Assembly (NCBI RefSeq): GCF_030412265.1
Contig: NZ_JAUHLN010000002.1
Span: forward strand, 868,001 to 932,000
DNA: 64,000 nt
Direction of reading: 5' to 3'
Source: Fictibacillus terranigra
GTDB lineage: Bacteria > Bacillota > Bacilli > Bacillales > Fictibacillaceae
Shown: piece by piece, positions 55,360 through 63,648 of the stretch
How the letters are laid out: the number at the start of each line of letters is the position of its first letter
Numbering within the stretch: position 1 is the first letter of the stretch
The notes under the pieces: generated by a model
What the model saw: only the letters and a program-made list of their open reading frames with translations
Told to the model about the DNA's origin: nothing
Databases searched by the model: none
Made by a program: the position numbers and the translations under genes

Positions 55360-56328
55360 CTACACCCACCACATGTCTGCAGGTGTTTCTTCAATAATCA
55401 CATCATTCAAATTTTTTACGGCACGTGCGAACCCTTCATTGATCGACATGAGGGGATCCTCATGTTCAATACTGACGACATAATCATAGCCATACGTTCG
55501 AAGGGCACTAATCATATCTGACCATTCCTGAACACTGTGGCCGCATCCTACTGAACGGAAACTCCATGCCCGAGATTTCACTTCGCCATAAGGCTGCATG
55601 TCTGTAAGACCGTATAAGTTCACATTGTCCTGATCGATATAAGTGTCTTTCGCATGAAAATGGTGGATCGCATTTTCTTTGCCTAGTATTTTAATAGCTG
55701 CTACTGGATCGATTCCCTGCCACCATAAATGGCTGGGATCAAGATTGGCACCGATGGCGTCGCATGTTTCTTCACGAAGCTTTAACAACGTGTAAGGGGT
55801 ATGAACGAGAAATCCGCCATGGAGTTCCAACCCGATTTTCACATTCTTTTCCTTGGCATACTGTCCCCACTCCCGCCAGTAAGGAATCAATTTTTCTTCC
55901 CACTGCCACTTTAAGATGTCCCCATATTCGTTCGGCCAAGGGGTGACCGGCCAGTTTGGGTATTTTGCTCCCTCATGATCCCCAGGCACGCCTGAAAAGC
56001 AATTGACGACAGGCACACCGAGCAAGCTGGCCAAATCAACGGTTTTTACGTACGTGTCATGTGACTGGCGAGCAAACTCTTGATCCGGAGAGAGTGGATT
56101 GCCATGACAGCTTAGCGCGCTGATCGTTAGATCCCGAGATTCCACGTGATGGAGAAAATTCTTTCGTTTCTCTTCACTATCCAAAAGTTCATCCAGGTTG
56201 CAATGTGCGTTTCCCGGGTAATTGCCAGTCCCGATCTCTACCGCTTTCACACCGGCTCTCTTTACATGATCGAGCATTTGTTCAAATGGCATCTCTGAAA
56301 ATAATACTGTAAAAACTCCTAATTTCAT
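55360..56328 (-). CDS. Sugar phosphate isomerase/epimerase (xylose-isomerase-like TIM barrel)
   Basis: The 322-residue protein begins MKLGVFTVLFSEMPFEQMLDHV and has AP_endonuc_2-type motifs: EIGTGNYPG, SALSCHGNPLSP, KIGLELHGGFLVH, NLDPSHLWWQGIDP and HFHAKDT, which supply the metal residues. This is the IolE/IolH-like class that epimerises or dehydrates keto-sugars. It is the last of four genes, overlapping the previous by four bases (ATGA), so it works in the same pathway as the dehydrogenases upstream. Confidence 0.9.
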   Translation of the reverse strand: MKLGVFTVLFSEMPFEQMLDHVKRAGVKAVEIGTGNYPGNAHCNLDELLDSEEKRKNFLHHVESRDLTISALSCHGNPLSPDQEFARQSHDTYVKTVDLASLLGVPVVNCFSGVPGDHEGAKYPNWPVTPWPNEYGDILKWQWEEKLIPYWREWGQYAKEKNVKIGLELHGGFLVHTPYTLLKLREETCDAIGANLDPSHLWWQGIDPVAAIKILGKENAIHHFHAKDTYIDQDNVNLYGLTDMQPYGEVKSRAWSFRSVGCGHSVQEWSDMISALRTYGYDYVVSIEHEDPLMSINEGFARAVKNLNDVIIEETPADMWWV

Positions 56329-57389
56329 TGAGTCTCCACTTCCTTTCTATGATTAACTTTAACGCTGCTCCCCGTAAGGCTGCTCTCATAGATTGCTTCG
56401 ATCAGCATGGAGACCATTCTCGCCTCCTCAGGCTTGACCACTTGCTCAGCAAGGCCAAGACAACTGTCCACAAAATTTTCCGCCTGTGGGTTTCCAGGAT
56501 TTTCATCCCCGGGTATAAAAGATGCATCGGAATTAAGAAGCATACCGTGTTTGGCTTGATTTAAATGAAAAGGAAAAACATCCAGCCCGCCTTTTTCACC
56601 AGATATGCTGACATTTTCCACATCATCCTTGATATTCGCAGACCAAGAAGTTTCCAATAATAGAGAGGCTCCGTTTTCAAAACGGATATAGCCTGTTACG
56701 TGGTCGTCCACATCAAACGATTCATGGTCAAATTCACCCCATAAGTTTACCTGATCAGGCATCCGGCTTAACAGGTTATACTGAGACCCCATGACTTCTA
56801 CCGGAACAGGATTGCCCATGAGCCATAAAGACAAATCCAGCAGATGGCAGCCATAATCGATTAAACTCCCCCCTCCCTGCAGCTCTTTGTTAGTAAAGAC
56901 GCCCCAGCCTGGAACTTTTCTTCTTCTTAGCCCTTGGGTTCTGATCACAAGTGGTTCACCGATCTCTCCTTCGATCATCACCTTTTTGGCAGCTTGTGCA
57001 TTTTTCATAAAACGATAATGGTAAGCGATGGAAAGGATTTTACCTGATTCTTTTGAAGCCTGAATCATCCTGTCGCATTCCTCAGTTGAAAGCGCCATCG
57101 GTTTTTCACATAAAACGTGGACACCGGCCTTTAGTGCGGCTACCGCAATTTCTGCATGAAACTTGTTAGGCGTGGATATGATCACCGCATCAATATGAGG
57201 AAGCATCTCATGATAGTTCTCGTAAACTGACGGAATATCATACTTCTCTGCCATTTGTTGTGCGCGATGAACATTTATATCGCTTACTCCCGTAATCACT
57301 GCTTTTTCAGCTAAATTTTGAATGGCTGGAATATGCCTTCCTTCAGCGATTCCTCCGACACCAATCAAGCCTACTTTAAGCAAATTCAT
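56325..57389 (-). CDS. Gfo/Idh/MocA-family dehydrogenase, second
   Basis: The 354-residue protein has an N-terminal Rossmann domain (KVGLIGVGGIAEGRHIPAI) with the EKP motif (LCEKPMALSTEECD) whose Lys is catalytic, and an alpha/beta substrate domain with YGCHLLDLSLWLMG (Asp/His). These enzymes oxidise or reduce a hydroxyl of a sugar or inositol with NAD(P)H. It differs from the preceding dehydrogenase at many positions, so the two probably handle different steps. It overlaps its neighbours by four bases each. Confidence 0.92.
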   Translation of the reverse strand: MNLLKVGLIGVGGIAEGRHIPAIQNLAEKAVITGVSDINVHRAQQMAEKYDIPSVYENYHEMLPHIDAVIISTPNKFHAEIAVAALKAGVHVLCEKPMALSTEECDRMIQASKESGKILSIAYHYRFMKNAQAAKKVMIEGEIGEPLVIRTQGLRRRKVPGWGVFTNKELQGGGSLIDYGCHLLDLSLWLMGNPVPVEVMGSQYNLLSRMPDQVNLWGEFDHESFDVDDHVTGYIRFENGASLLLETSWSANIKDDVENVSISGEKGGLDVFPFHLNQAKHGMLLNSDASFIPGDENPGNPQAENFVDSCLGLAEQVVKPEEARMVSMLIEAIYESSLTGSSVKVNHRKEVETQ

Positions 57390-58435
57390 GCCAGCACCTC
57401 GTTTTTCAGACTTACCGTCTTTTTCGTTTCGCTTGCTTTTAATGCACCGATAATAACTGCGAGAGACCGTTTTCCTTCTTCTCCGGAAACAGCAGGTTCG
57501 GTATCCTTAAGGATGCACTCTGCAAATCTCGAAATGACACGCGAATCATTTTGACCGCCGGAATCATTGGTTTGAATCTGACCGAGAGAATAATTGACTG
57601 TAGAGCCGTCTTTGTATTGAGCGATCAATGAATATTCCGGGCTCTCCTCCAGACGCAGAATGCCTTTCTCACCATAGATAATGGTAGAGTTGTCCTCCTT
57701 CGACACATAGGACCAGCTCGCCGCCAGTGTTCCGATCACGCCGCTTGCTGTTTTTAAAATACAGACCGCTGTATCATCCACCGTGGCGTTTTTCTTTGAA
57801 GACGTTTCCACAAAAGCTGCTACTTCATCGATTTCTTCTCCTAGAATGAAACGGAGTAAATCTGTTTTATGAACACCAAGGTCTCCCATAGCTCCGATGA
57901 ATGCTTTTTCTTTTTTGAAAAACCAGCTGTCCGTTCCATCTGCACTCCAGGTTTCAGGTCCGGGATGCCCGAATGCAGTTCTAAAGCTGTAGATTCTGCC
58001 TAAATCCCCAGCTGCAATCAGTTCTTTCGCTTTCTCATGAGACCGGACAAAGCGCTGATTATGAGCAATCATTAATTTTTTCCCGTTCTTCTCACTGGCC
58101 AGAATCATTTGTTCGGCTTCCTCCAGGGAAGTTGCCATTGGCTTCTCACATAAAACATGTTTACCGCTGTTCAATGCAGCAATGGAAATGGGGGCATGAA
58201 GGAAATTCGGTGTACAAACACTGACGGCTTCAACCTCAGGGTCATTAAGGAGATCTTCATATGAATAATACGCTTTTGCGCCGTATTCTTTGGCAATATG
58301 ATCTGCTCTCTCATGATTAATGTCACAAACTGCCGCAATGATTGTTTGTGTATTATTTTTGTACTCTGGTAAATGTCTGTGCTGAGCGATGCTTCCACAT
58401 CCAATGACTCCTACTTTAATCATCCTGTCTTCCAC
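57386..58435 (-). CDS. Gfo/Idh/MocA-family dehydrogenase, first
   Basis: The 349-residue protein has the Rossmann start KVGVIGCGSIAQHRHLPEY, the EKP motif (VLCEKPMATSLEEAEQM) and the substrate His in MGDLGVHKTDLLRFILG. Same superfamily as the next gene. Combined with a ThuA-like protein it resembles the thuAB trehalose/sucrose-oxidising pathway of rhizobia, in which a 3-keto sugar is made. It begins five bases after the ThuA stop. GGAGTGGAAG precedes the ATG. Confidence 0.92.
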   Translation of the reverse strand: MEDRMIKVGVIGCGSIAQHRHLPEYKNNTQTIIAAVCDINHERADHIAKEYGAKAYYSYEDLLNDPEVEAVSVCTPNFLHAPISIAALNSGKHVLCEKPMATSLEEAEQMILASEKNGKKLMIAHNQRFVRSHEKAKELIAAGDLGRIYSFRTAFGHPGPETWSADGTDSWFFKKEKAFIGAMGDLGVHKTDLLRFILGEEIDEVAAFVETSSKKNATVDDTAVCILKTASGVIGTLAASWSYVSKEDNSTIIYGEKGILRLEESPEYSLIAQYKDGSTVNYSLGQIQTNDSGGQNDSRVISRFAECILKDTEPAVSGEEGKRSLAVIIGALKASETKKTVSLKNEVLA

Positions 58436-58440
58436 TCCTC

Positions 58441-59166
58441 TTATTTTTGATTGGCAGCAATAGCTTCAAGCGGTTTAGCGTTTCCATATACCGGTTTATC
58501 GCTTCCTGCCGGTTTTGCCCATTCAACGGCATTTAATATAACCTTTTGTACATCAGCATTATGATAGGTGGGGTACGTTTCGTGCCCGGGGCGGAAGTAA
58601 AAGATTTTTCCTTTTCCGCGTTTGTAGGTGCACCCGCTCCGGAAAACTTCTCCTCCTTCAAACCAGCTGACGAATACGAGTTCATCTGGAGCCGGGATGT
58701 CAAAATGCTCTCCATACATTTCTTCTTGCGGGAGTTCAATGTATTCTCCGATTCCTGATACAATCGGATGGGATGGATCAACGACCCAAAGCCGCTCCTT
58801 TTCATCCGCTTCACGCCATTTTAAGTCACATGAAGTACCCATCAATTTTTTAAAGATCTTTGAGAAGTGCCCAGAGTGAAGGACGATGAGTCCCATACCA
58901 TCCAGAACCCGCTGATAGACACGTTCTACTATTTCTTCTTTTACTTCGCCGTGGGCAAGGTGTCCCCACCAGACAAGAACATCAGTCTCATCAAGAACCT
59001 GCTGGTTTAATCCATGTTCTGGCTGATCAAGTGTTGCCGTTTCAGCGTCCACTCCTGCATTTGATAAAAATTGCTGGATAGCGCCATGAATTCCTTCCGG
59101 ATATACTGCACGCACAGCAGGATTATTTTTTTCATGACGGTTTTCATTCCAGATGGTTACCTTCAT
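58441..59166 (-). CDS. ThuA-domain protein (trehalose-utilisation type)
   Basis: The 241-residue protein has the ThuA/class I glutamine-amidotransferase-like fold: [45 protein letters not shown], and [27 protein letters not shown]. Rhizobial ThuA works with ThuB in trehalose catabolism through 3-keto sugars. Here the first gene of a four-gene operon, behind twin LacI-type operators. AAAAGGAGTG precedes the ATG by eight bases. The actual sugar is not known. Confidence 0.9.
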   Translation of the reverse strand: MKVTIWNENRHEKNNPAVRAVYPEGIHGAIQQFLSNAGVDAETATLDQPEHGLNQQVLDETDVLVWWGHLAHGEVKEEIVERVYQRVLDGMGLIVLHSGHFSKIFKKLMGTSCDLKWREADEKERLWVVDPSHPIVSGIGEYIELPQEEMYGEHFDIPAPDELVFVSWFEGGEVFRSGCTYKRGKGKIFYFRPGHETYPTYHNADVQKVILNAVEWAKPAGSDKPVYGNAKPLEAIAANQK

Positions 59167-59216
59167 TCCGTTCCACTCCTTTTATTTATGTATAAATAAC
59201 TTCTTCAAGTTAGTAG

Positions 59217-59228
59217 GTAAACGTTTAC
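59217..59228. promoter_or_regulatory. LacI-type operator, proximal
   Basis: GTAAACGTTTAC is a perfect 12-bp palindrome of the LacI/GalR or CcpA-like class with central CG. It lies about 50 bases before the ThuA start and overlaps a TTTACC -35-like hexamer. Confidence 0.8.
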
Positions 59229-59265
59229 GTATCTGACGAGGTAGAACCTTTTTACTTTTCAGAAT

Positions 59266-59277
59266 GTAAACGTTTAC
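59266..59277. promoter_or_regulatory. LacI-type operator, distal
   Basis: A second perfect copy of GTAAACGTTTAC, centred 49 bases from the first. Two sites allow DNA looping or cooperative binding. Confidence 0.8.
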
Positions 59278-59326
59278 CTTTATTTTACGGCACATTATCC
59301 GTTTGTCAATTGTTAATATACAGCAT

Positions 59327-59351
59327 GTTTAAATTTTATGTTCTTGGAAAT
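59327..59351 (+). promoter_or_regulatory. sigma-B-type promoter of the small acidic protein gene
   Basis: GTTTAA (59327-59332) is an exact -35, and GGAAAT (59346-59351) a close -10 (GGGWAW), with 13 bases between. A leader of nearly 90 bases would follow. Confidence 0.5.
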
Positions 59352-59442
59352 GTTCCTTTCTCCCTTTTTCCATGCAGGTTTCAAAATTATGAGAAAGGCT
59401 ATAGTACTGTACAGACTCATTTTCAAAGGAGAGAATCACACA

Positions 59443-59670
59443 ATGGATAGCCAAAAAAAGCAAAAGGAATTGCTGGATCGAAACGACAAAGATAATGCGT
59501 TTAAACGGAGCCGGGAAAACCAATTGGAACGGGATCAGCTCGTCATGCCCGCGGATGATCTTCCATTAGAGGATATAAAAGATGAAAAAAATGAGGAAAG
59601 ACACAAAGACGATACGAAAAACACTTCGTCATCAGAGAGAAAACTGAATCCCCCCGAAGGTGAACGCTAA
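59443..59670 (+). CDS. 75-residue highly charged hydrophilic protein, unknown
   Basis: The product MDSQKKQKELLDRNDKDN... consists almost wholly of K, R, E, D, N, S and Q, with a single short apolar patch (DQLVMPADDLPLED). It has no Cys, Trp or signal and is likely disordered. Similar small hydrophilic proteins in bacilli are general stress or dehydration proteins. A sigma-B-type promoter and AAAGGAGA ribosome site suggest a stress gene. I do not know its function. Confidence 0.65.
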   Translation: MDSQKKQKELLDRNDKDNAFKRSRENQLERDQLVMPADDLPLEDIKDEKNEERHKDDTKNTSSSERKLNPPEGER

Positions 59671-59680
59671 TTACGATTTA

Positions 59681-59723
59681 AAAAAAGCCGGCTCTGGCAG
59701 ATTACTGCGCGAGCCGGCTTTTT
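59681..59723. terminator. Bidirectional terminator
   Basis: AAAAAGCCGGCTC pairs with GAGCCGGCTTTTT, loop of about 15 bases, with A and T tracts. It separates the small gene from the convergent exporter gene. Confidence 0.92.
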
Positions 59724-59746
59724 AATGTTAATGCTGGTTGGTGTTA

Positions 59747-60979
59747 TCATAACTCAGCTTCCTGCTCCCATGCTTTTACGGTCTGGTCGCCCGGCAGCAG
59801 AAACGTAAGTACACCGGCGATCGGAAAGAAACTGATCATCACCATAATAAACCGGACACTGAAAGCATCTGCCAGGTTGCCGAGAATAACGGAACCTAGT
59901 GCTCCCATCCCGAAAGCAAGCCCGACGATGAGACCGGAAACCATGCCGATTCTTCCGGGAAGCAGTTCCTGGGCATAGACAACAGTCACTGAAAAACTTG
60001 TCATCAAAATAAACCCAAGGAGAAAAAATAGGGGATAGATCCAAAATAAACCAACGTTCGGCAGAACAAGGGCTAGGGGAGCAGAACCCAGCATCGACCA
60101 GAAGATCATGTTCCTCTTCCCAAGCCGGTCAGCAAGAGGACCTCCAAAAAATGTTCCAAGAACCCCGGCTGCCAGAAAAACAAAAATATAATACTGTGCA
60201 TGGCGGATAGAAAGGCCATAATCGTCGATCAGATAAAACTGATAGAAGTTAGAAATTCCCGAGAAGTACCAGGATCGTGCAAAAACAAGAAATACAAGCA
60301 GACAAACAGCAAAGGCAATTTGTTTCTTCCGCTTTGGATTTGCGGCTTTCTTCGCCGACTGTTTCGTAACCCTGGGAAAATTTACGAGACGGGCCCGGTA
60401 CCATCCAGATACAAAAACCAAGACGATGATGGCCATGGCTGCAGCCGATGTAAACCATATGGCTCCAAACTGGCCGAAAGGAACAAAGACAAGGGCTGTC
60501 ATGACGGGGGCTAAGGAATTCCCTGTGTTGCCCCCCACCTGATAGATGGATTGGGCGAGACCCCTCCGCTTTCCAGCAGCCATATAGGCAACACGTGAAC
60601 CTTCCGGATGGAAGACGGCTGACCCAAGTCCAATCAGGGTAACCGATAGCAATATGTACGTAAAGTTACTGGAAAAGGCAATGCCAATCATTCCAATCAA
60701 GCTAGAAGCCATCCCTAACGGCAGCAAAAACGGTGATGTCGTCCTGTCCGTGTACCATCCAACAACAGGCTGCATAACAGAGGAAGTAAGGTTCAGTGCA
60801 AATGCGATCCACCCCAGCTGAGTAAAAGACAGATTCATAGACTTCTCCAGAATAGGAAAAATAGCCGGAATAACCGCCTGCATTGCATCGTTTAACAAAT
60901 GCACGAAGCTGATTGCAAAAAGCACCTTGTAAATCGTTGCTGACGTGGGGACTTCTTTTTGTATAGAAACAGCACCCAT
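59747..60979 (-). CDS. MFS exporter of the fosmidomycin-resistance (Fsr) type
   Basis: The 410-residue protein has twelve membrane segments, with Fsr-type motifs: FVHLLNDAMQAVIPAIFPILEKSMNLSFTQLGWIAFALNLTSSVMQPVVGWYTDRTTSPFLLPLGM and AVFHPEGSRVAYMAAG, the latter conserved in this family. Fsr relatives export fosmidomycin, acriflavine and dyes. The start is the ATG at 60979 after GAAGGA; an upstream ATG at 61051 lacks a site. It is a single gene. Confidence 0.9.
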   Translation of the reverse strand: MGAVSIQKEVPTSATIYKVLFAISFVHLLNDAMQAVIPAIFPILEKSMNLSFTQLGWIAFALNLTSSVMQPVVGWYTDRTTSPFLLPLGMASSLIGMIGIAFSSNFTYILLSVTLIGLGSAVFHPEGSRVAYMAAGKRRGLAQSIYQVGGNTGNSLAPVMTALVFVPFGQFGAIWFTSAAAMAIIVLVFVSGWYRARLVNFPRVTKQSAKKAANPKRKKQIAFAVCLLVFLVFARSWYFSGISNFYQFYLIDDYGLSIRHAQYYIFVFLAAGVLGTFFGGPLADRLGKRNMIFWSMLGSAPLALVLPNVGLFWIYPLFFLLGFILMTSFSVTVVYAQELLPGRIGMVSGLIVGLAFGMGALGSVILGNLADAFSVRFIMVMISFFPIAGVLTFLLPGDQTVKAWEQEAEL

Positions 60980-61050
60980 GAAAAATCCTTCTTTCTCTAA
61001 TTGGTTTATAATGTTAAAGATTATCATTCTTTTACGGATTTTTACAGACA

Positions 61051-61084
61051 AAAAAGAAGAAAGAGCGCCAGCGCTCTTTCTTTT
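61051..61084 (-). terminator. Terminator of the clpP operon
   Basis: AAGAAAGAGCGC (61057-61068) pairs with GCGCTCTTTCTT (61071-61082), with a two-base loop and flanking A/T tracts. It lies 13 bases after the clpP stop. Confidence 0.85.
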
Positions 61085-61096
61085 GAGGAAAACGGT

Positions 61097-61678
61097 TTAT
61101 AACTTTTCGATGATATTGTTGATAATTCCGTATTCCTTCGCTTGTTCAGCTGTCATGAAGTAATCACGGTCAGTGTCTTTTTCCACCCGCTCAAGGGGCT
61201 GTCCTGAACGGTCTGAAATGATCTTATTCAGAATTTCCCTCGTTTGAATAATCCGTTTGGCATGTATGATCATGTCTGCCGCCTGACCTTGTGTTCCTCC
61301 AAGCGGCTGATGGATCATGACCTCTGCGTTCGGCAAGGCAAACCGCTTGCCCTCTGCCCCCCCAACCAGAAGAATGGCACCCATGGAAGCAGCCATACCG
61401 ATGCAGATGGTGGAAACAGCAGGCTTGATAAACTGCATGGTGTCATAGATGGCCAATCCAGCGGTAACCGATCCTCCTGGAGAATTAATATAGATGGAAA
61501 TATCTTTATCCGGATCTTCAGCAGCGAGAAACAGCAGCTGAGCTACAACCGAATTGGCTACATTATCATCAATAGCACTTCCAATAATGATAATACGGTC
61601 TTTCAAAAGCCTGGAATAAATGTCGTAGGAACGCTCCCCGCGGTTGGTTGTTTCTACTACCATTGGGACTAAATTCAT
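61097..61678 (-). CDS. clpP: ATP-dependent Clp protease proteolytic subunit, probable second copy
   Basis: The 193-residue protein has the ClpP catalytic triad: S98 (GMAASMGA), H123 (MIHQPLGG) and D172 (DTDRDYF), with the axial-loop [25 protein letters not shown] start. It forms a barrel with ClpX or ClpC. The neighbours are not those of the housekeeping clpP of bacilli, and the sequence has replaced several otherwise constant residues ([11 protein letters not shown] for LLAAGEKGKRY), so I take it to be a paralogue. AGGAGG stands eight bases before the ATG. It is the third gene of an arsR-small protein-clpP operon. Confidence 0.9.
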   Translation of the reverse strand: MNLVPMVVETTNRGERSYDIYSRLLKDRIIIIGSAIDDNVANSVVAQLLFLAAEDPDKDISIYINSPGGSVTAGLAIYDTMQFIKPAVSTICIGMAASMGAILLVGGAEGKRFALPNAEVMIHQPLGGTQGQAADMIIHAKRIIQTREILNKIISDRSGQPLERVEKDTDRDYFMTAEQAKEYGIINNIIEKL

Positions 61679-61702
61679 TTTTATATTCCTCCTATTGAAT
61701 GA

Positions 61703-61954
61703 TTATGCAGCTTGGCAGATCGGGGTGGAAGCCGCGCCAGCTGATGCTATTTTTCCAAATCCGGACGTAATATAAATCACTTTTGCCGGTTTTTTTTCTT
61801 CATTTTCAATCGAGATTTCAGTCTTAAGTTCTTCTTGCCCGGAATCTTCCCTTTCAGCCCGCTTCTCCTTTAAAGAAATAACCTTTTCCTCTCGGCCAGC
61901 CGGCTTACTGCTCTTTTCCCAGGCGATGGAAGGGTGCTTTTTTACTTCATTCAT
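61703..61954 (-). CDS. 83-residue protein with charged head and small-residue tail ending in Ala-Ala
   Basis: Residues 1-60 are highly charged and probably helical (EEKVISLKEKRAEREDSGQEELKTE...). The last 25, AKVIYITSGFGKIASAGAASTPICQAA, are rich in G, A, S and T with one Cys. The C-terminal Gln-Ala-Ala resembles an ssrA-type degron read by ClpXP. I do not recognise the family. It overlaps the end of the arsR gene by four bases and lies 24 bases before clpP, so it is made with both. GGGAGG precedes the ATG. A Clp adaptor or substrate, or a peptide precursor, are possibilities, not findings. Confidence 0.7.
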   Translation of the reverse strand: MNEVKKHPSIAWEKSSKPAGREEKVISLKEKRAEREDSGQEELKTEISIENEEKKPAKVIYITSGFGKIASAGAASTPICQAA

Positions 61955-62553
61955 CCTTCAATTCCTCCCTCAGGTTTTGGATAAACAGCGATAGACACTT
62001 GAAAGTCTTCGCCTTGCTCTTTCTTTCCGGATTGATATTTACCAACAAGCTGTTGAAGCAGTGAGAAATATTCATTGATGAACTGGTTGCGCTCCTCTTC
62101 ATTCGATAAGGAAACCGTCGATTGCAGAACGGCGCTCGGAATTTGCTGATCCTCTGCTCGCTCCATAAGCTGAAGCGCATCTTTCTTCATCGTTTCCGTT
62201 AGGGATAGAACATGGGCCAACGCATGCTGATCTTTTAATTTTTGTGAAGCTTCCGGTGATAGCCCTAGTGAATCAGAAAAAATTAATGTTTTAGCAACCG
62301 CTTGATACAATACTTCTACCAAATTTCTCACATTCCTCGTTCCTGCCCTGAAAACAAGGCCTACTTTCTCGAGAGCTTTAAGATGGTAATTAATCTTCTG
62401 CGGAGTCTCATTAAGCTGTTTTGCTATTTCTGTGGCTGAAGCCGGTTCTTTTAGAGCACTCAGCAGCTCGGAACGAATGGGATGAAGCAATGCGGCAGCC
62501 TGCTCAGGCAGCGTTACAAGATAAGTCTCTTCGATGGATGCCTTCTTTTTCAC
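61951..62553 (-). CDS. ArsR-family winged-helix transcriptional regulator
   Basis: The 200-residue protein has an N-terminal ArsR/HTH_20 domain (HPIRSELLSALKEPASATEIAKQLNETPQKINYHLKALEKVGLVFRAG, about 25-73) and a long C-terminal helical part (SLTETMKKDALQLMERAEDQQ...). No metal-binding Cys pair is present, so it senses something other than heavy metal. It leads the operon with the 83-residue protein and clpP and probably represses its own promoter, where a palindrome overlaps the start site. The GTG start has GAGGTG about five bases before it. Confidence 0.85.
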   Translation of the reverse strand: MKKKASIEETYLVTLPEQAAALLHPIRSELLSALKEPASATEIAKQLNETPQKINYHLKALEKVGLVFRAGTRNVRNLVEVLYQAVAKTLIFSDSLGLSPEASQKLKDQHALAHVLSLTETMKKDALQLMERAEDQQIPSAVLQSTVSLSNEEERNQFINEYFSLLQQLVGKYQSGKKEQGEDFQVSIAVYPKPEGGIEG

Positions 62554-62577
62554 TGGTTCACCTCACTTAAAAATTTT

Positions 62578-62622
62578 ATTTTACGTAAAATTATCTTATT
62601 ACGATAGGCTTATCTTTGTCAA
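62578..62622 (-). promoter_or_regulatory. Promoter and palindromic operator of the arsR-clpP operon
   Basis: On the minus strand TTGACA (62622-62617) and TAAGAT (62598-62593) are 18 bases apart. The predicted start lies inside the palindrome ATTTTACGTAAAAT (62578-62591), a likely repressor site. Confidence 0.65.
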
Positions 62623-62642
62623 ACTTTTCAAATGTTAAACAA

Positions 62643-62675
62643 AAAAATAACAGAAGCTCATGCTTCTGTTATTTC
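62643..62675 (-). terminator. Terminator of the 80-residue membrane protein gene
   Basis: AAATAACAGAAG pairs perfectly with CTTCTGTTATTT, loop CTCATG, and is followed by T residues on the minus strand. It overlaps the stop codon. Confidence 0.92.
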
Positions 62676-62911
62676 ATCAGAGGTATAGCGGCCAGTACGA
62701 TAAAGATGACCACCATAACTGTATTGAAAAAAAACTCTGCTTTAAATTTAAAATAATATCGTTCGATGGCCCGAAACAAGAATACCGCCGCTAGGATTCC
62801 GAACAACAAGGCAGGGCTGTTAATGTACATGCCATTCCAAAGAGCAAGCAAAAAACCCACGGACAGCAGGACCATTTCAGAATAGACCCATGTCTTATTT
62901 CTTTTTTTCAT
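62669..62911 (-). CDS. 80-residue membrane protein, unknown
   Basis: Three hydrophobic stretches are seen (about 10-25, 32-47, 58-77) between a basic N terminus (MKKRNKTW) and a central ERYYFKFKAEF loop. The topology suggests two or three transmembrane helices. There is no known motif. GAAAGAGG precedes the ATG. It stands alone between thiE and the arsR operon, ending in a strong terminator. I do not recognise it. Confidence 0.7.
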   Translation of the reverse strand: MKKRNKTWVYSEMVLLSVGFLLALWNGMYINSPALLFGILAAVFLFRAIERYYFKFKAEFFFNTVMVVIFIVLAAIPLMK

Positions 62912-62982
62912 TGTGGCACCTCTTTCCTTCGTACTCTTGTATTGTACGAAGAAATTCTTTATTCGGTGCCCATCCTTTTTTC

Positions 62983-63648
62983 CTATACGAGTCTTTCTTT
63001 GTATGCCTCCTCCACCTGCTGCAGCAATCCTCTTGCCGCTCTCTCGGGATCCTCATGATGGCTGATGGCAGTTATGACAGAAACTCCGTCTGCCCCGGCT
63101 TCAACAACGTCAAATGCATTTTCTTCTTTAATGCCGCCAATACCCACAATTGGAGCTGTAATTCCTTTTGCCCTCAATTCTTTCACTACTGAAAAACCCA
63201 TGACATCACGGGTATCCAGCTTTGTACTTGTAGCGTAAATAGGGCCGACTCCCAAATAATCAGCCCCGATCTGTACGGCCGTTTGTGCTTCTTCTGCATT
63301 ATGAACAGAAACTCCAAGAATTTTATCAGGAATCCGTCTGCGTATCTCTCTGATGTCTCCATCCTCCTGCCCTACATGCAGTCCATCCGCGTTCAGACTG
63401 ATCATGAGGTCAAGATCATCATTCACAATAAAAGGAACGTGGTTTTTCCGGCAAATTTTTTGCAACTGAAGGGCCAATGCCTTTTTGTCTGCAGAAGAAA
63501 GACAACCTTCTCCTTTCTCCCTGTATTGAAACAGCGTGACTCCACCCTTTAGCGCTTTCTCCAAAACAAGCTCAGGAGCCTCTTTGCAATTCAAGCTTCC
63601 CATAATAAAATAAACCTTCATCCGTTGTTTTAGATTATCATTTTCCAC
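62983..63648 (-). CDS. thiE: Thiamine-phosphate synthase
   Basis: The 221-residue TIM barrel has the ThiE motifs: LFQYREKGEG (Arg and Lys for pyrophosphate), FIVNDDLDLMISLNADGLHVGQEDGD (Mg2+-binding Asp), GADYLGVGPIYATSTKLDT and PIVGIGGIKEENAFDVVEAGADGVSVITAI. It joins HMP-pyrophosphate and thiazole phosphate to thiamine phosphate. The start is a GTG at 63648 after AGGAGG. It overlaps the end of thiM by 11 bases, as in typical thiM-thiE operons. No TPP riboswitch is inside the window; it may lie beyond the edge. Confidence 0.95.
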   Translation of the reverse strand: MENDNLKQRMKVYFIMGSLNCKEAPELVLEKALKGGVTLFQYREKGEGCLSSADKKALALQLQKICRKNHVPFIVNDDLDLMISLNADGLHVGQEDGDIREIRRRIPDKILGVSVHNAEEAQTAVQIGADYLGVGPIYATSTKLDTRDVMGFSVVKELRAKGITAPIVGIGGIKEENAFDVVEAGADGVSVITAISHHEDPERAARGLLQQVEEAYKERLV

